DNA of 64,000 bases, taken from assembly GCA_009761415.1 (NCBI GenBank), contig QUOL01000002.1:2480001-2544000 (forward strand), written 5' to 3'. The DNA comes from Sarcomyxa edulis (Eukaryota > Basidiomycota > Agaricomycetes > Agaricales > Mycenaceae). The notes below the pieces were generated by a model, which made no database searches, was not told the origin of the DNA, and worked only from the letters and a program-made list of their open reading frames with translations. The position numbers and the translations under genes were made by a program. Within the stretch, counting starts at the first letter, position 1, and every line of letters begins with the position of its first letter. Positions 21,082 to 32,367 of the stretch are shown piece by piece.

Positions 21082-23263
21082 TTATTTCCCGATACAAAAA
21101 TCCCTAAACACAGCGTCCAACACATCTTCGACGTCGATTGATCCTGATACTTTCCCTACGGCTTGGGCCGCGTACCGGAGCTCTTCTGCGCCGAATACGG
21201 CTTCTTCTACGGCTGGATGATGAATATGAGTTGATTGAAAGGAGGGGCGAGGAAAACAAAGAGGCAAAGACGAAGAGGCCGATAGCAAACACTTACGAAG
21301 ACGACTGAAAGCTTGAAGGAACCGGAGAGCCGATTCAAGGTGGACACGATGTCGGGCGTGCGTTATTATCGGTTGGGTCGATGTTTTGGGGGTATCCTGT
21401 AATCCGTATCTTGATTCCCATACACCGTTAGCTTCGACATGATGGTAGGATGAGGTGTCAACGAACTAGCGCGTACCTGTGGTGTAGAGTGCTAGCCAAT
21501 CCAGACATAAAATCTGAGGTTCCTTCACCCGTGCTGAGACTGACTACCCAGCCTCTTACTTTCGAAGTGGTACTGGAGGTGGATGAACCGATGACGACGG
21601 TAGGCGGTATTGTGACTGGGTCAGGGAGGAGGTCGGATTTGTTGAAAAGGAATAATGTGTTTGGGGTGATCAATGATTCGAGCGAAGGAGGTAGAGTTAT
21701 CTGGTAAGGTGGTATAGACGCATCTGAGGTATTCGTTGTGGTTGTCGTCGTTTTTATCACCGAAGGAAGTGAAAGAACGCATAACGACACGTCTGAAGCC
21801 TCCACTCTACACAAGTGCGTATGTGCGTAAGTGAGTAACGTTAGAATGGGAAAGGATATTTTTTTGGGGCAACTAACGCGGTTTTAGCACGCTCGACACC
21901 GATACGTTCGACGACATCCTCTGTCTTTCGCAATCCGGCTGTATCAGCTACGATCACGGGCAACCCACCAATGTCGAGAGATAGTTCGAGGATGTCTCTG
22001 GTCGTACCAGGGACGGGCGTAACGATAGCTGCTTCGCGTTGAGCTGACAGTCGACGATCAGTCGTTCAAGCAGTATGAATGGACGGTGGAGAGGCAAGTA
22101 CCGAGGAAATTGAGAAGACTGCTCTTCCCTGCGTTCGGAGGCCCAAATATGGCTAGTCTAATCCCGGAGCGGATGAGTTCCCCTCGTCGATGATCTGAGA
22201 GGTACGATTGAATGGTATCTTCGAGTTTTCGCGCCCGGGATTTCGCTGGAGGGTGAGAAGTGATATGAGAGGTGTCTTTAGCAGAACGTTCGATGTCGAG
22301 AAATCGATGGAGGGATGGGAACCTTGTTCGTAGACGCCCTCTTCGATATCCTCGCCTTCACCGAAATCAATGAGAGCTTCGACTGTAGCGAGACAGCTGA
22401 TTATGTCGTTCCGAAGTTGTTCGAATTGCGCTCGGCTCGTGCCCTGGATTTGAATGTATGTTGGAACAATGGATTTCTGGGTGACAACGACTATGAATTT
22501 GACTTACACCTGCGGCTCTAAGAGCCACCCGACGCTGGCCGTCGGTCTCTGCATCCACGAGGTCTTTGAGGCCTTCGACTTGGGTTAAATCTAGTCGGCC
22601 TCCATTGAACGCGCGTCGGGTAAACTCTCCAGGCTCAGCAGGTCTGCAGAAAGGTAGCCGAGAGAGGGAGGCGAGGATAGAGGAGATAATGGCGCGTCCA
22701 GAGTGGATGTGGAATTCGAGCACGTCTTCTGTCGTAAATGACTTTGGTCCTGTTGATCGAAATAGAAACGATCAACACATTGGAGAGAGTGAGCTCAAAA
22801 GTTATTGTGCACCTTTGAAGTAAACGGCAAGTCCATCATCTAGGACTTCACCAGTTTCGGGATGTATGAATTGGCACCGTTCCATTTTGAGAGGTTCCGG
22901 GAGGTCACTAGTATTGGTTCTTCTGGCGGGTCTGACCATACGTTTCCATACTTCAGGGACGTCGGGTCCAGATATCCTGATTACCCCAACGCCTGCTTTG
23001 CCAGGGGGCGTCGAAAGGGCATAGATGGTGCGACGCTGTGCGTCTGACAAGGTAAGGTCATCTGGGTCTCGAAGGGTAGGCTTAGGTCGCGAAGCAGTAT
23101 GGCGATGGTAATGATGGTGCTGTCCAATCCTATGTGGTGGGATCGAAACGCGGTGCGAACGAAGAGAAGACCCGAGGCTGTTCAGGCGAGAAATTCTTCT
23201 GGACACAGGTATCGCAGAGCGCTGGGTTATGAAAGACAAAACTCCATGTGAGGACCGCCACAT
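21082..23263 (-). CDS. MSS1: Mitochondrial tRNA-modification GTPase (MnmE/Mss1)
   Basis: Acts with MTO1/MnmG to modify the wobble uridine of mitochondrial tRNAs. The N-terminus is Arg/Ser-rich and looks like a mitochondrial presequence. The TrmE N-domain follows ([30 protein letters not shown]), then the folate-binding-type block [20 protein letters not shown] and the G domain after splicing: [22 protein letters not shown] and FNKSD. The C-terminal helices end [11 protein letters not shown]; the Cys-x-Gly-Lys end is the family mark. The insertion with Thr repeats between the DTAG and NKSD motifs is longer than in bacteria. It shares a 280-bp divergent promoter with calcineurin B. Confidence 0.95.
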
Positions 23264-23542
23264 ATGAATGAAAACTCGGACTGTTACGAGAATTCAAGAC
23301 GTCGAAAAAGCACAGCAGACATGTATCCCAGGAAATTTGGACGGTCGAGGAGAGCAAGAGATGTCGCGGTCAAGAACAAGTTCCCACGGATACTTTATCC
23401 TCCTTTTCTACCACCCAGTAACGGCAACAGCGTTTTGCAACAAAATTCACTTGGAACCTCGTTTTGCTCCCGGTCGACTTTATTCCCTCAACTATAACTA
23501 TACAAGCTCAAAAGACTCGTATTACCCGTAATCTAGGCTACA

Positions 23543-24579
23543 ATGGGGCAGTCACGTACGCATCATTCCACACATCTCTCCATTGGCATTAACAATTGAC
23601 TAATGCGTCATGTCTTGCAGCATCCCAATTCATGGAGGACATGCAGAAGCGGTCCAATTGTGTGTTGCACGTCCCAACACATCCATCCATTTGAACTCTA
23701 CTGATGGGTCGTCTCTCCAGTCACGCAAGCAGAGCTGGAACGGCTAAAGAAACGATTCATGAAACTCGATAGGTACGACACCGTTTCCGTTTCCGTTTGT
23801 GTTCATGTCATGAATTGAGATCATTCTGATCCGCCTCTGCTCATTCTCTCACTCTTAAGTGATGGTTCAGGATCCATAGATCGCGAAGAGTTCCTCCAAA
23901 TACCACAGATCGCCACTAACCCGCTCGCGTCACGGATGATCGCTATTTTCGATGAAGAGTGCGTCCCCACACCCTTTTGTCGCGTGAACCCCCCTTGTTC
24001 TGTTTCATCAAGCTCATGTCATCTTTGTCCTGGTGAACAGTGGTGGCGGCACGGTCGACTTCCAAGAATTCGTCGGCGGATTGAGCGCGTTCAGTAGTCG
24101 AGGTGGACGGGAAGAGAAACTGAAATGTGCAGTCTTCACTTCTGATGTCTTCCAAGTGCTCGTTGCTAATCATTTATCATTTTGAACGCACTATTAGTTG
24201 CCTTCAAAGTATATGACGTAGATCGTGACGGGTTCATCTCGAATGGGGAACTATTCCTCGTATTGAAGATGATGGTAGGGAGTAACTTGAAAGTACGTGC
24301 CACTCTCCTTATCTTCGTCTGACGAGATTGACTTAGCGCGCTACGGGATACGCGTAGGACCAACAACTCCAGCAGATCGTGGACAAGACGATAATGGAAG
24401 CAGACCAAGACGGTGATGGTAAACTTAGCTTTGAAGAATTTTCGCTAATGGTGTCTAGTACGGTAAGTCACTTGCCTTCCTTTGTTCCTCCTTTGCCTCA
24501 CGCGGTTGCTGATGATCACGCTTTCGTCGACTTTTTATAGGATATCGTGAAACAAATGACGTTAGAAGACTTGTTTTGA
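23543..24579 (+). CDS. CNB1: Calcineurin regulatory subunit B
   Basis: Ca-binding subunit of the calcineurin phosphatase, which signals stress through Crz1. The first exon is tiny (MGQS then a 70-nt intron) and spliced to [20 protein letters not shown]. The Gly after the first Met is the myristoylation site. Four EF-hands are visible: [39 protein letters not shown] and [13 protein letters not shown]. It ends [13 protein letters not shown] with a TGA at 24577-24579. The length, about 174 residues, is normal. Six introns are present. Confidence 0.97.
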
Positions 24580-25438
24580 TCTTCCCTCTGCGATTGCTAT
24601 TAGTATCAGTACTTCTCTCTCCCCCAGAATACCCTCTTGGATTTGCTGTTGCTTCTTGACTCTTTTTTCCGTACCTTAGCTGACTGATTTCTGATTCTTG
24701 CCGTCGTTCATTAGTTGGGTTTCACTAGCATGAGTGTATACGTATTCTCATTTGGTTTGTATTTATACCCAGGAGAAAAGTGTAATGCAATGGAGTCTCA
24801 CTGCCCGAGTGCAGTGGCATAGTTCCGCTTCTAATGTCTCCGGTTTCGATGCAAACAACAAGTTCTGTATATGTAGGTGATGGTCTCTACACAACGACAA
24901 CGAGTTCGAATAACGGAAGAAACTGTACAACAATCGGGTGACGATAAAGGTAAGAGGGGGTGACTAGTCCGGACGGGGTGTATATGTACTAGTTGGGTAA
25001 AGTAAACGCAAGTTATGTTTGTATGTAGGGGGTGAACGTCCAATGGGATAAGAATAAGGGTAATAAAGGACGAGGACGAGGATCCGGAGGACGGGGTAGG
25101 GATTTCGGGGTGCCGAATGCCGGGAGCGGGGCTCCAATGCAAATCCTGAGGTATGGGGAGAGGCGGAGAAGGGGCCGCACCGGGGGAGTCGGAAGTCCGG
25201 GGATTCGGAGTCACGAGCACCGACGCAAAGAGTTGCGTGCGGATGTACATCTAGGATCTATTATCGTAGACTTGCTGGGTACCGCGAGGAGGTGGGGGGA
25301 CATGAGTTATTTGTGTGTTTGTTTCTCTGGGGAGTTAAGGTTCGTTTTACAAGACAAGGACGATCACGACGGAATGAAGGAGCTAGGCAGTCTGGACGAT
25401 TCAGATGACCGATAATGGCGGATATGAAGGAAATAGGG
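24580..25438. other. Intergenic region between convergent genes
   Basis: Contains the 3' end of CNB1 and the tail of the Q-rich gene. The stretch 25030-25200 is G-rich on the plus strand (C-rich on the other). Open frames here lack codon bias and any recognisable domain. Confidence 0.45.
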
Positions 25439-26183
25439 TTAGCGCTCGAAGGCAGCTGATGTTGCCATGAAGAGGGAGTGTGAGGTGTCGAAGGATAGCG
25501 GATTGGGAGAATATCCGTGAGGTTCACGATACTGCAACGGGTAGTTCATCTGCTGCTGCTGCTGTTGCTGTTGGTATGCGTATTGTTGTTGTTGTAGCAG
25601 AAACGGGGATTGCTGTGCAGGTCGACCTGCCTGGGAGAAGATCGAAGGCGGCGATGAGTTTTGCGTAGCTTGAGCTTGAGCTTGTGCAATGTAGAATGGA
25701 TCGGTCGAGGTAAATAGTGAGGAAGGAGACTCGACTGTGGCGTGTGCCTTGTGCACCGAGGACTTGTGCTGCGACGACGGAAGAAGCAGGTCCTCTACCA
25801 TTCTCCGTTCCTCTTCGTCTGTGTCATCCATACTACTGCTCGCAAACTCCTCTGGATTCCAGCGAGAGGCACTCGAATGTCTGGAATGATGTGAGCTGTC
25901 ATTCATGGGCGGCCAATTGAAAGTAGAGGTCGACGACGGAGTGCGGGCGGTCGGGGTAGTACAAGGCTCGGCGTACATTGAACCCCTACGTGTATGACCA
26001 GAAGCTGAAGAAAAGGATTGACTCCATAACGTCTGAGCTAGCTGAGCCTGGATACGATTTTAGTGCCATAGTCGGAATAGTTGGGTTTTTTCCACTGACC
26101 TGTAAAGCAGCTAGATCGAGAGCTTCTTGGCCTATGTGATTCGAGGATAGAGACGAGACGAGGTCGTCGATTGAGATGCTCAT
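25439..26183 (-). CDS. Conserved basidiomycete Q-rich protein
   Basis: Spliced start MSISIDDLVSSLSSNHIGQE, then ALDLAALQAQLAQTLWSQSF. This amphipathic N-terminal block looks conserved and helical; I believe it recurs in agaricomycetes, but no function is known to me. The intron (about 55 nt) joins AALQ to AQLAQT with GT-AG ends. The middle has charged patches (NPEEFASSSMDDTDEEERRM, VEDLLLPSS), then a poly-Gln/Tyr stretch (YAYQQQQQQQQMNYP). It ends FMATSAAFER. The pattern (short conserved head, acidic patch, polyQ) suggests a nuclear or RNA-granule protein; that is inference. Confidence 0.7.
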
Positions 26184-27004
26184 TGAGAGTGAGGGAGGAG
26201 GAGGAGGACTTGTGCAAAAAGAACAAAGTCAAGAGCAGAGGGTAAAAGCAGACTGAGATTGGGATCCGAGTTGGGACATGTCTGCAAGAAACAAAAGGTT
26301 ATATCAGTGCCACGTGATCTAGCTCTGCTAATTCATGCGGTCCGCAAGACTGATCCCGGCTTCTGCCGGCCGTTGCCGAACACATCCGGTCTAGACTTGT
26401 TCCTCTCTTAAAGTTAGACTCAGGCCACTCAGGTCCATGTACCCGTCTTTGACTGTCTTCGAATTCATATATCCTCTCTTCAAGACGTCAACTTGTATTC
26501 CACAAAAAGTCTACTCAATCCGCAAATAGAAAAGAACACACAAAGCATCTACCTCCAACCAAGCACGGCATCCCCACTCGCGGTAGAACCGAGATCGAGC
26601 GAATGGAAGCCGAGAACTCGTATACCATACTACCGTATATGTAGCTTGGTACGATCGGATCTCACTCCTCCACGAGCAAGATAATCATTAGCCGACGGTG
26701 CTCAGTATGTTTCTTCCCATCCATGTCGCATCGCGTTCGCACCTTCCACACCTCCCGTCAATGATACCATGGTTTCGGAGAAGACAGCTGGAGAAGTCCT
26801 GGATAAGGCGTGAGTGAGGCCAGAACGAGCTAGTGCTGCTAGTGCCTGCCAGTACTAGCAAAAGTCTGGGTCTGGGCAGATAACGGCACACCAACGGCAA
26901 AAAACGGCGCACCACATACAGACCATGCGTTGCCATCGCTAACAAAGGCGGGGGAAAGCAGAAGAAATGTCGGGGGACGAGGAACCAGACGGTGTTTGTT
27001 CACG
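26184..27004. other. Intergenic region, possibly with a small spliced gene on the plus strand
   Basis: Between the starts of the Q-rich gene and the end of TTI2. A plus-strand stretch near 26730-26815 reads FAPSTPPVNDTMVSEKTAGE and then VLDKA before a GTGAGT donor, and 26560-26640 reads KHGIPTRGRTEIERMEAENS. These look like protein but I could not join them into one frame with a start. I recognise no family. Confidence 0.2.
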
Positions 27005-28856
27005 TCATCCACGGTGACTACCATAGTGGGATATGTTCAACCTGCCTGTTCTCCGACCTCCACAAGCCTCCACACTGGCACTCCGATAGCCTGGGCAGGT
27101 CTCGTGCAGCTGCGGAGGGCCTATATACCATGCGGAAGCAAAGTCTTGAATATATCTGCATCGGCGACCAAGAGCCTCTTATATTCGTCCTTTTAGCCAA
27201 TGAAGAGGTCAGCGTAAATCTGAGAATCTGAGGGAAATAAGAACGTACCTCCGTGACTGAAGGACAAGACTTCGCCAGGCTATTGCAGGCATTCTGCAAT
27301 TCGTGCTTCAGCAGGTCAATGTTGACTATAGAAAACGATATAGTGGTAAAGCCACGGTCAATCAATGCCACATTGAACCGGTAAAGGACGGTTACTTACG
27401 GTTATCATTCTCTCCGGAGTCCACGAGGGTAACCCAGGATTTTGCGATTCCTTCCAAGATCGTACCCTTCCATCGGTATATCCGAGGACTGCAGTTATCA
27501 ATGAGAGTCACGAGGGCCTGCACAGAGCTAATTTGCAGTTTTAGTGGAGGTGGTTTCAATGGGTTGGGCAAGAGCGGATGCACGAGTTGCGGAACGAGAC
27601 CCTGCAGAGATAGAGATGAGGTTAGGCTCCGCTCCGATGCGAAAAGGACGCGAAGAGCAGTTTATTGACCTTCAAGAAACGTGCACTACCGATACCCAAG
27701 GCCGTTATGACTTGTGGGAGAGCATCTACAGATGCCTGTATAGCATCCAGATTCTGAGAAGCATAAAACCAGATTCCGCCGATGATCCCATCACCTAGTA
27801 AGACGCAGAGTTGGTCGAAACGTTCGGTAGACCCAAGTAATGTAGTTAGCTGGATCAATGATACTGTGGTTGGGATAGCCGCACGGAGGAGACTCGGAGT
27901 CTCTGGATTTTGGAGATATGTCAAAGACGTCTTCAGAGACTAGGGTGTAAGATGTTAGGTTAGGAAGAGCAGAGGATGATATATTCCCGATGTCATAGAC
28001 TTACCGATAACAATAGACCATCGACGCCTGTGCGTTTGAGAAGATTCTTTGGGACGCGATCAAGCATTTCTGCAACGATCTCTATTCCTCGTAGCTTATG
28101 GTGCACTTCATAATCATCCAAAAACGTCATGACGGGAGGGATGATCAGATGCCATAATTCTTCATAAAAGTCGGTCTTGAATGCCTGTCAAACTCTTTCC
28201 AACCGACCGACAAGGAAACGAGAGGAGACTGACATCGATATTTCGAACACACCAGGACAACAGATTGGAAGCACCCGGGTGATTCTTCCATGTCTGACCT
28301 TCGTAGTAATCCTGTGAAGCCATGGGCCCGCCTGCTGGGTGCGGTAGTTTACGTCCCGTGGATAGATTCAATTGAGGGTGAGGGTTTGATTGGAATATAG
28401 GTTTGACGTGCTGGGTGAGAATTTGTCGGAACAAGGGGATCGAGGGCTTGGGATAGTATCCCATGATGTCTGCGCAATGCCAATGCCAGTGTCAGTGTCA
28501 GTATCTGTTTTTGCTATCGTTATCGAGAACGTGTGAGGTCAGACATAAGTACCTCGACATAACTCCTGCGAAGCTAAAGATATCCAGGACCCATCTCCGT
28601 CAAAGACGGCTGCGGTAGATATCACTCGTGCCTGGTCTTGTAAAGATAGTTCGGAGGCGTTTTGGTTCAGTAAGGTTCGAAGTTCCGAGAGATGGTGGTG
28701 TGCGTTTGTTTTCCAGGTCTCGAGTCGAGATAGGGTTTCTTCATCTGAGATGTGCTCGCTGCGCGAGTATTCGGGTGGTACTTGGAGGGATGTGGTGAGA
28801 TAGTCTAGGGAGGTTGTGGTCATGATGGTGGGATGCAAGTCGAAGTAAACGTTCAA
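27005..28856 (-). CDS. TTI2: TELO2-interacting protein 2 (Tti2), TTT complex
   Basis: HEAT-repeat scaffold that works with Tel2 and Tti1 to stabilise PIKK kinases (TOR, ATM/ATR-type). The spliced protein includes TTSLQVPPEYSRSEHISDEE, LSWCVRNID joined to AFKTDFYEELWHLIIPPVMT, FLDDYEVHHKLRGIEIVAEM and ALVTLIDNCSPRIYRWKGTI; the latter is characteristic. The last exon reads DEYKRLLVADADIQDFASAW and runs to a TGA at 27005-27007. This end is less certain, because the acceptor TAAAAG can be read only in one frame. The start may be Met1 or Met12 (MTTTSLDYL). It follows SWD1 on the same strand, about 100 bp after it. Confidence 0.8.
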
Positions 28857-28959
28857 CGACGCGTCGACGTCGCGATCGAGTGATATTAGTCAAAAAATCA
28901 CGATTTTCTAGCTCATGCATAGACTTTGGCCACAGACTCAAATAATATGAACATATGAT

Positions 28960-30829
28960 CTAGACAACTGTGGAATCATCTTCCATTATTATGTGCATTG
29001 TCCAATCTTTGATATCATCATCTGGCTCTTCCTCTGCCCAGAGGATGTCTTCATCATCGGCGCTCCAGCCTACATTTTGAACCTTACCCTTCGTCTCATC
29101 CTCCGGTATGCCGTCAACGTCAACTTCCTCTTCTTCCTCTTTCATTTTACGCTTCAGAATATCGGCCTCATCCTCCTGTATGGCAGAAAGTAGTCAGGGT
29201 TCGAGAGAGGTCCTGGAATAACACAAAGATCGCGTACAATGTCGAATTCATCCTCGCGTTCCTCATACTCAACATTCTCATCCACCTCCTCGAAACCACC
29301 AGCGAACGCGCCCCAACGTTCGGGAGTTGGACAATGCCAGATGAGAATATTACCTTGATTCGTGGTCGACGCGATGAAGGATTTGAGTGGGTGCCACTAC
29401 AATCATCCAGGTTTAGCTTGTATTGGCGCACGGATCAGAGATAGAGATAGACGACTAACATGAACGTGAACAAGAGGTTCCCGTCCGCCATCCAGGGCGC
29501 TGGCGAATTGCCCGTCATTTGAGATGTCCCAGATGTAGATTTTGTGTGTAGCAGGGTCAGCAGCACCTACAGGATTTCGTCGACTTCAGACACGACAAGT
29601 ATAATACGAGCTAGATCTTGAGGGCGTACCGCCTGCGAGCCATTCCCCGTCTGGACTGTAAGACATCGCGTGCCAGGCTGTTTTGTTGATGGGGTCATTG
29701 AAGCGATGTGTTGGTTCCAACTCTAATTCGAGATGTTCCCCCTCCGCGGGAGATGAATAGACTGGAAGATTGAATTGTCGGAGAGTGCGATCTGAAGAGT
29801 TCGTGACGAGACGTCTGGATGTCGGAGTTGATGAGAGCCAAGAAAGGATGGCTGAAAGGTGAGATCCTCACCGTCCAAATTTAGCGAAATCAAGACCTTT
29901 CATGACGCCTGCGCCTGCAATTTTATGTCGAGCGATCATCTTTGGTTTCAATCAGTCCCGCGGAAGGTACCCCAGAGGCGAATTGACTAACAGTCTTAGT
30001 CCGGGTGTTGAATACGAGAATGGAACCAGACGATGTTCCGACGAAGATGTGTCTTCCTGAAGGATCGAATCGTGCTACCGTCATGACAGACCTGAGCTAA
30101 AGTTGAGTTGGCTTTCGATCTCATAGGCTGGTTTACATACCTTGGCCTGGTCTGGTATTCTTCGTCATCTCCTTCTTGGGTTTCAACCAGATAGGTACGA
30201 GAGGAGTGTTCTTTTCGGAGGTCTGAAAGGTAGACTTCACCCGGACTCAAGACGACGAGGACGATTTGGCTATTTTCGGATGTATCAGAAGGATTCTCGA
30301 ACACAGTATCACGACCAACAGACTACACACCTATTCCGAGGATGAAAAGAAGCCGAGACGATCGGCGCGTCGAAACGAAGGGTAGAACGTCGCTGAGGAG
30401 GGTCACATTCCGAAGCCAGATCCCAAATGATAGCATTCCAATCTTTTGAAGATGTTAGCACATATCTGGAATGTCTTGACCAACTGCAATGAAAGCAACA
30501 AGGACGTGTTTATCCTGGTCGATATTCCTAATCACAGGGTATTCGACGAAAAAAACCGAACGTACTCGAGACTCGTGACTGCTTTAACATGCCCCTCTAA
30601 CCAACGGACGGGAGACCTTGTCTCTAGGTCCCAGATAACAGCCGAACCATCGATCCTACCCGCACCGATGTATCTTCCTGTAGGGTCGAACCGCGCAAAA
30701 AGCGCTACTGAGAATAGAGATGTCTGTACGGCAGTTGGATGTGTGATCGTGAAGGGGTCTGTTCGCGAATGTGTTTAGATGTTGTCAAAGAGGTGAGCGA
30801 CATAGCATACTCAGCAGTAATCCATTCAT
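28960..30829 (-). CDS. SWD1: COMPASS subunit Swd1 (RbBP5 orthologue), WD40
   Basis: Core subunit of the Set1/COMPASS complex that methylates histone H3 Lys4. The spliced start MNGLLLNPFTITHPTAVQ matches the family opening. WD40 blades follow: FARFDPTGRYIGAGRIDGSA, VIWDLETRSPVRWLEGHVKA, and near the end WHPLKSFIASTTNQGNILIW, WGAFAGGFEEVDENVEYEER and EDEFDI. This last segment is the hinge that binds Set1 partners in RbBP5. The tail is acidic (KEEEEEVDVDGIPEDETKGK) and ends IIMEDDSTVV. About eight introns of 50-60 nt occur; some central joins are approximate. The start has an intron after only 16 bases. Confidence 0.9.
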
Positions 30830-32367
30830 AGAGAATCCAGCTGTATGTTGATCGAGAGATTCGGCGTGATTTGAAGTTGAAGAGATACGACGCGTGGGAA
30901 AGAGCTGTTTGCTAAGAGGCCTCGGAATAAATACACACATTTTGGAAATTCGCTCTTTCTGGAGTCTGTTGCAATCCTAATAAAACTTTCAGAGAGATGA
31001 ACTGTTGTCAAAATCGTATCATGCTACAGACTATCATAATATACAGCACATTATTCATGTTGAGACCTACTAGTTTGTGCGAAGATCAACTAAAGTTGTC
31101 AAATGAGCCATGGCAAAGTACTCATTGTTGTTGCATTGAAACTTGAGATAATTCTTTTGGATTTGATGATACCATTTGATATCGTTCAAGGTCTCAAATG
31201 ATCCAAGAAATAACTACTTTGTCTCCAAGACCAGCCTCTCAATTTCAATTGAAGACGTCAGTGCAAAATCTACAGGCAAAAGTTAGACATTTCAATTCCA
31301 GAAATCATCAAAGCAATTTGAAGACTATACATGGCTTGCCAAGTACATCTGTGAAGACCAGTAACATGTCAGTATTGAGGTCCAGCTATGGCTCTATAGT
31401 TTGTGTACACATGAGTCCACATGACCAAACACATGTAAGCACAAGAGCGAGCTGAGTTTGAACTCTAAATTTGGACCAACATTGTTCATCATCTACTGTT
31501 TGACAGTTTCTCACTGATCCATTGATCTCAGGACCTCCCCACACTATTTCCAGCATCCAATTGGTGAGACCACATCAATTTTTTCCATTTAGAACACAAT
31601 TACTGCATTATCATGATGCCTTAATTCTTGAATTTGTAAAGGATGATGATGATCTGTCAGTTTTCAGACTCTCAGGCATCATGAAGTATATCACATATGT
31701 CTTCTCTCTTTCTTTCTTTTTAATGGGTTTTGGAAAGGGGCATCTCTTTTGTCTTCACCTGTCAGAATTGAGTTCCTGGTCAAAATATGATGATTTTCTT
31801 GATTGTTGACTGGTTCCACTTTTTTCTCCCTTTTCTCATTGTCTTCATGCATCTTCTGGCACATATTTCTCGACTTCATTATCAGATTCCAACTCAACTT
31901 AACAGTTGAGCATGGCTGGAATGGATGGTGGTTTTCAGGTTCTGTAGAAAAAATTTGAACTTGAAATTGAATTTCAATCTAGCATCTCACTGAACCAGTG
32001 TGGTTTACTTTGTAGCTAGATTTTCCTCTGATTTACCTCGTCTTTTTTTCCCTATAGACACTCTGACCCAAACCAAAAGTTCAATTTTTTTTTCCCATTT
32101 TGAATTTTGTCCCTACCTCATCCTTTTTAATCCAGATCACTGATTATTGTTGACTTGTACAATTTAGACTTGCATTCTATCTCAAAGTAAGTCATTTATA
32201 TTCAACTTCAATTCTCCTTTCTCAAACTTGAGTAAACTTTCAGAGTTGCATCAACAGTATTATCTTATACCCTTTTCCAACCAGGATCTCAAACATGTAA
32301 TCTTACCTTCTTTCATGCTGCTACTCATGACACTGACATAGATATCCCAGCCCATACCCCCAAACAA
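30830..32367. other. AT-rich non-coding island between divergent genes
   Basis: From about 30960 to 32340 the base composition turns clearly AT-rich compared with its neighbours, with many CAATTT, TTGAA and TTCAA words and no frame with codon bias. The 12-mer AAACTTTCAGAG occurs at 30983-30994 and again at 32234-32245, close to the edges. A hairpin CTCAACT/AGTTGAG lies near 31892-31909. It may be a decayed retroelement or solo LTR, or simply a long shared promoter for SWD1 and the next gene. I could not find clean terminal repeats. Confidence 0.4.

Noticed and set aside
22315..22823. Plus-strand frames opposite MSS1
   Set aside because: Antisense to well conserved MnmE exons.
25032..25415. 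Plus-strand 127-codon frame
   Set aside because: Arg/Gly-rich from G-rich DNA at the 3' end of the Q-rich gene; no domain or splice signals.
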